From the NCBI GenBank assembly GCA_036491755.1, contig DASXBJ010000029.1, positions 1 to 22,390 on the forward strand: a DNA stretch of 22,390 nucleotides, read 5' to 3'. The notes beneath the pieces were generated by a model. It had not been told where the DNA came from. It saw nothing but the letters and a program-made list of their open reading frames with translations, and did not search any database. The DNA is from DASXBJ01 sp036491755 (GTDB lineage Bacteria; Chloroflexota; Dormibacteria; Dormibacterales; Dormibacteraceae). A program made the position numbers and the translations under genes. Of the stretch, positions 21,607 to 22,390 are shown piece by piece (the stretch's first letter is position 1; every line of letters begins with the position of its first letter).

Positions 21607-22390
21607 CTAGCTGCTCTCGGTCTCTTCGAGCAGCTCCACGGGGCGAAGCTCCATCTGGTCGATCCCGCTGTGCAGGAATGCAGCCCGGACGAAGTCGCGG
21701 AACAGCGGGTGGGCTCGGTTCGGGCGGGAACGAAGCTCGGGATGGAACTGGCTGGCGACGAACCACGGATGATCGGCGAGCTCGACGATCTCCACGAGCC
21801 GGCCGTTGGGCGATACGCCGCTGAAAACCATGCCCTTCTCGTTCATGACCTCGCGGTACTCGTTGTTGAACTCGAAGCGGTGCCGGTGCCTCTCATAGAC
21901 GACCTCTTCCCCATACGCCTTGTGGGCGAGGGATCCGGGGGCGAGCTTGCACGGGTAAAGACCCAGCCGCATCGAACCACCCATCTGGTCGACGTTGCGC
22001 TGCTCGGGCATCAGATCGATGACCGGTGTGGAGGTGAAGGCGGCGAACTCGGTGGAGTTCGCGTCCGGCGCGTCCAGCATCTCGCGCGCAAAGTCGATGA
22101 CCGCGCACTGCAGTCCGAGGCACAGGCCAAGGTATGGGATGCGGTTGTGTCGCGCATAGCGCGAGGCCACGACCTTGCCCTCGATGCCGCGGTAGCCGAA
22201 GCCACCCGGCACGACGACCCCGGCCACCCCCAGCAGCGGCGACGTGTCGCCGGCGTCGAGCTTTTCTGACGACACCCAGTGGATGTCGATCCCAAGACCA
22301 TGGTGGATGCCGGCATGGCGGAGCGCCTCGATGACGCTGAGGTAGGCGTCGGGCAGCGAGATGTACTTGCCCACGATTGCGATCGGCACG
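21607..22390 (-). CDS. pyrG: CTP synthase, C-terminal glutaminase part (cut by right window edge)
   Basis: CTP synthase converts UTP to CTP with glutamine as ammonia source. Only the class I glutamine amidotransferase domain is in the window (about 260 residues); the N-terminal synthetase domain lies beyond the right edge, and the frame is open to the last base. Visible motifs are IAIVGKYISLPDAYLSVIEAL at the domain start, PGGFGYRG (oxyanion region), the nucleophile Cys in YLGLCLGLQ and the His-Glu pair in SQFHPELRSRP. RHRHRFEFNNEYR is the typical sequence ahead of the active site His. The GTG at 22389 is an internal codon, not the start. It is the first gene of the minus-strand series; the GlpX-like gene follows nine bases after its stop. 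Confidence 0.97.
   Translation of the reverse strand, partial: VPIAIVGKYISLPDAYLSVIEALRHAGIHHGLGIDIHWVSSEKLDAGDTSPLLGVAGVVVPGGFGYRGIEGKVVASRYARHNRIPYLGLCLGLQCAVIDFAREMLDAPDANSTEFAAFTSTPVIDLMPEQRNVDQMGGSMRLGLYPCKLAPGSLAHKAYGEEVVYERHRHRFEFNNEYREVMNEKGMVFSGVSPNGRLVEIVELADHPWFVASQFHPELRSRPNRAHPLFRDFVRAAFLHSGIDQMELRPVELLEETESS

Noticed and set aside
1..22390. CRISPR arrays, insertion sequences, tRNA or rRNA genes
   Set aside because: No direct-repeat arrays, transposase motifs, terminal inverted repeats or tRNA cloverleaf-like segments were seen; nearly all bases are in conserved protein genes.

Overview
The window is about 22.4 kb of dense, high-GC (roughly two thirds G+C by eye) bacterial chromosome with no visible mobile elements, RNA genes or CRISPR. 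Protein features point to a Gram-positive-related or Chloroflexota/Dormibacterota-like lineage, but this is inference and no rRNA is present. The features are a mycobacterial-type ATP synthase c subunit, MurA with Asp in place of the catalytic Cys, a TagO/TagA-type surface glycan pathway, PrmC with NLPY, and heavy use of GTG and TTG starts.

From position 22390 down to 2488 all genes lie on the minus strand, with gaps of 0-75 bp or short overlaps. In transcription order they are: pyrG (3' part only, cut by the right edge); a degenerate GlpX-like protein; a putative lipoprotein with an NHL-like beta-propeller; an M50 site-2-type protease; rpmE (L31, zinc form); a DUF1385 membrane protein; prfA; prmC; tsaC; glyA; a TagO/WecA-type phosphoglycosyltransferase; the full F1Fo ATP synthase operon (atpZ-like, atpI-like, atpB, E, F, H, A, G, D, C); murA; and a GT4 glycosyltransferase. 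From memory, much of this order (pyrG, glpX, rpmE, prfA, prmC, tsaC, glyA, atp, murA) matches the Bacillus subtilis pyrG-to-murAA region, so it looks like an old conserved housekeeping block.

The left end (1-3588) is a surface-polysaccharide area. It holds a plus-strand GT4 glycosyltransferase facing the minus-strand one, a secreted polysaccharide deacetylase transcribed divergently from the former, and the 5' part of a TagA/WecG/CpsF-family glycosyltransferase cut by the left edge. With the TagO-like enzyme upstream of the atp genes, the window holds the first (TagO) and probable second (TagA) steps of an undecaprenyl-linked glycan.

The most notable observations are: a GlpX-family protein in the ancestral glpX position that has lost most metal-binding and catalytic residues; a ~95-residue Ala/Pro-rich C-terminal tail on AtpA, together with rare substitutions in AtpA and AtpD; a c subunit carrying both carboxylates of the mycobacterial type but Met where M. 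tuberculosis has Ala63; and MurA with Asp at the fosfomycin-target position. I found no clear new defence or mobile system.
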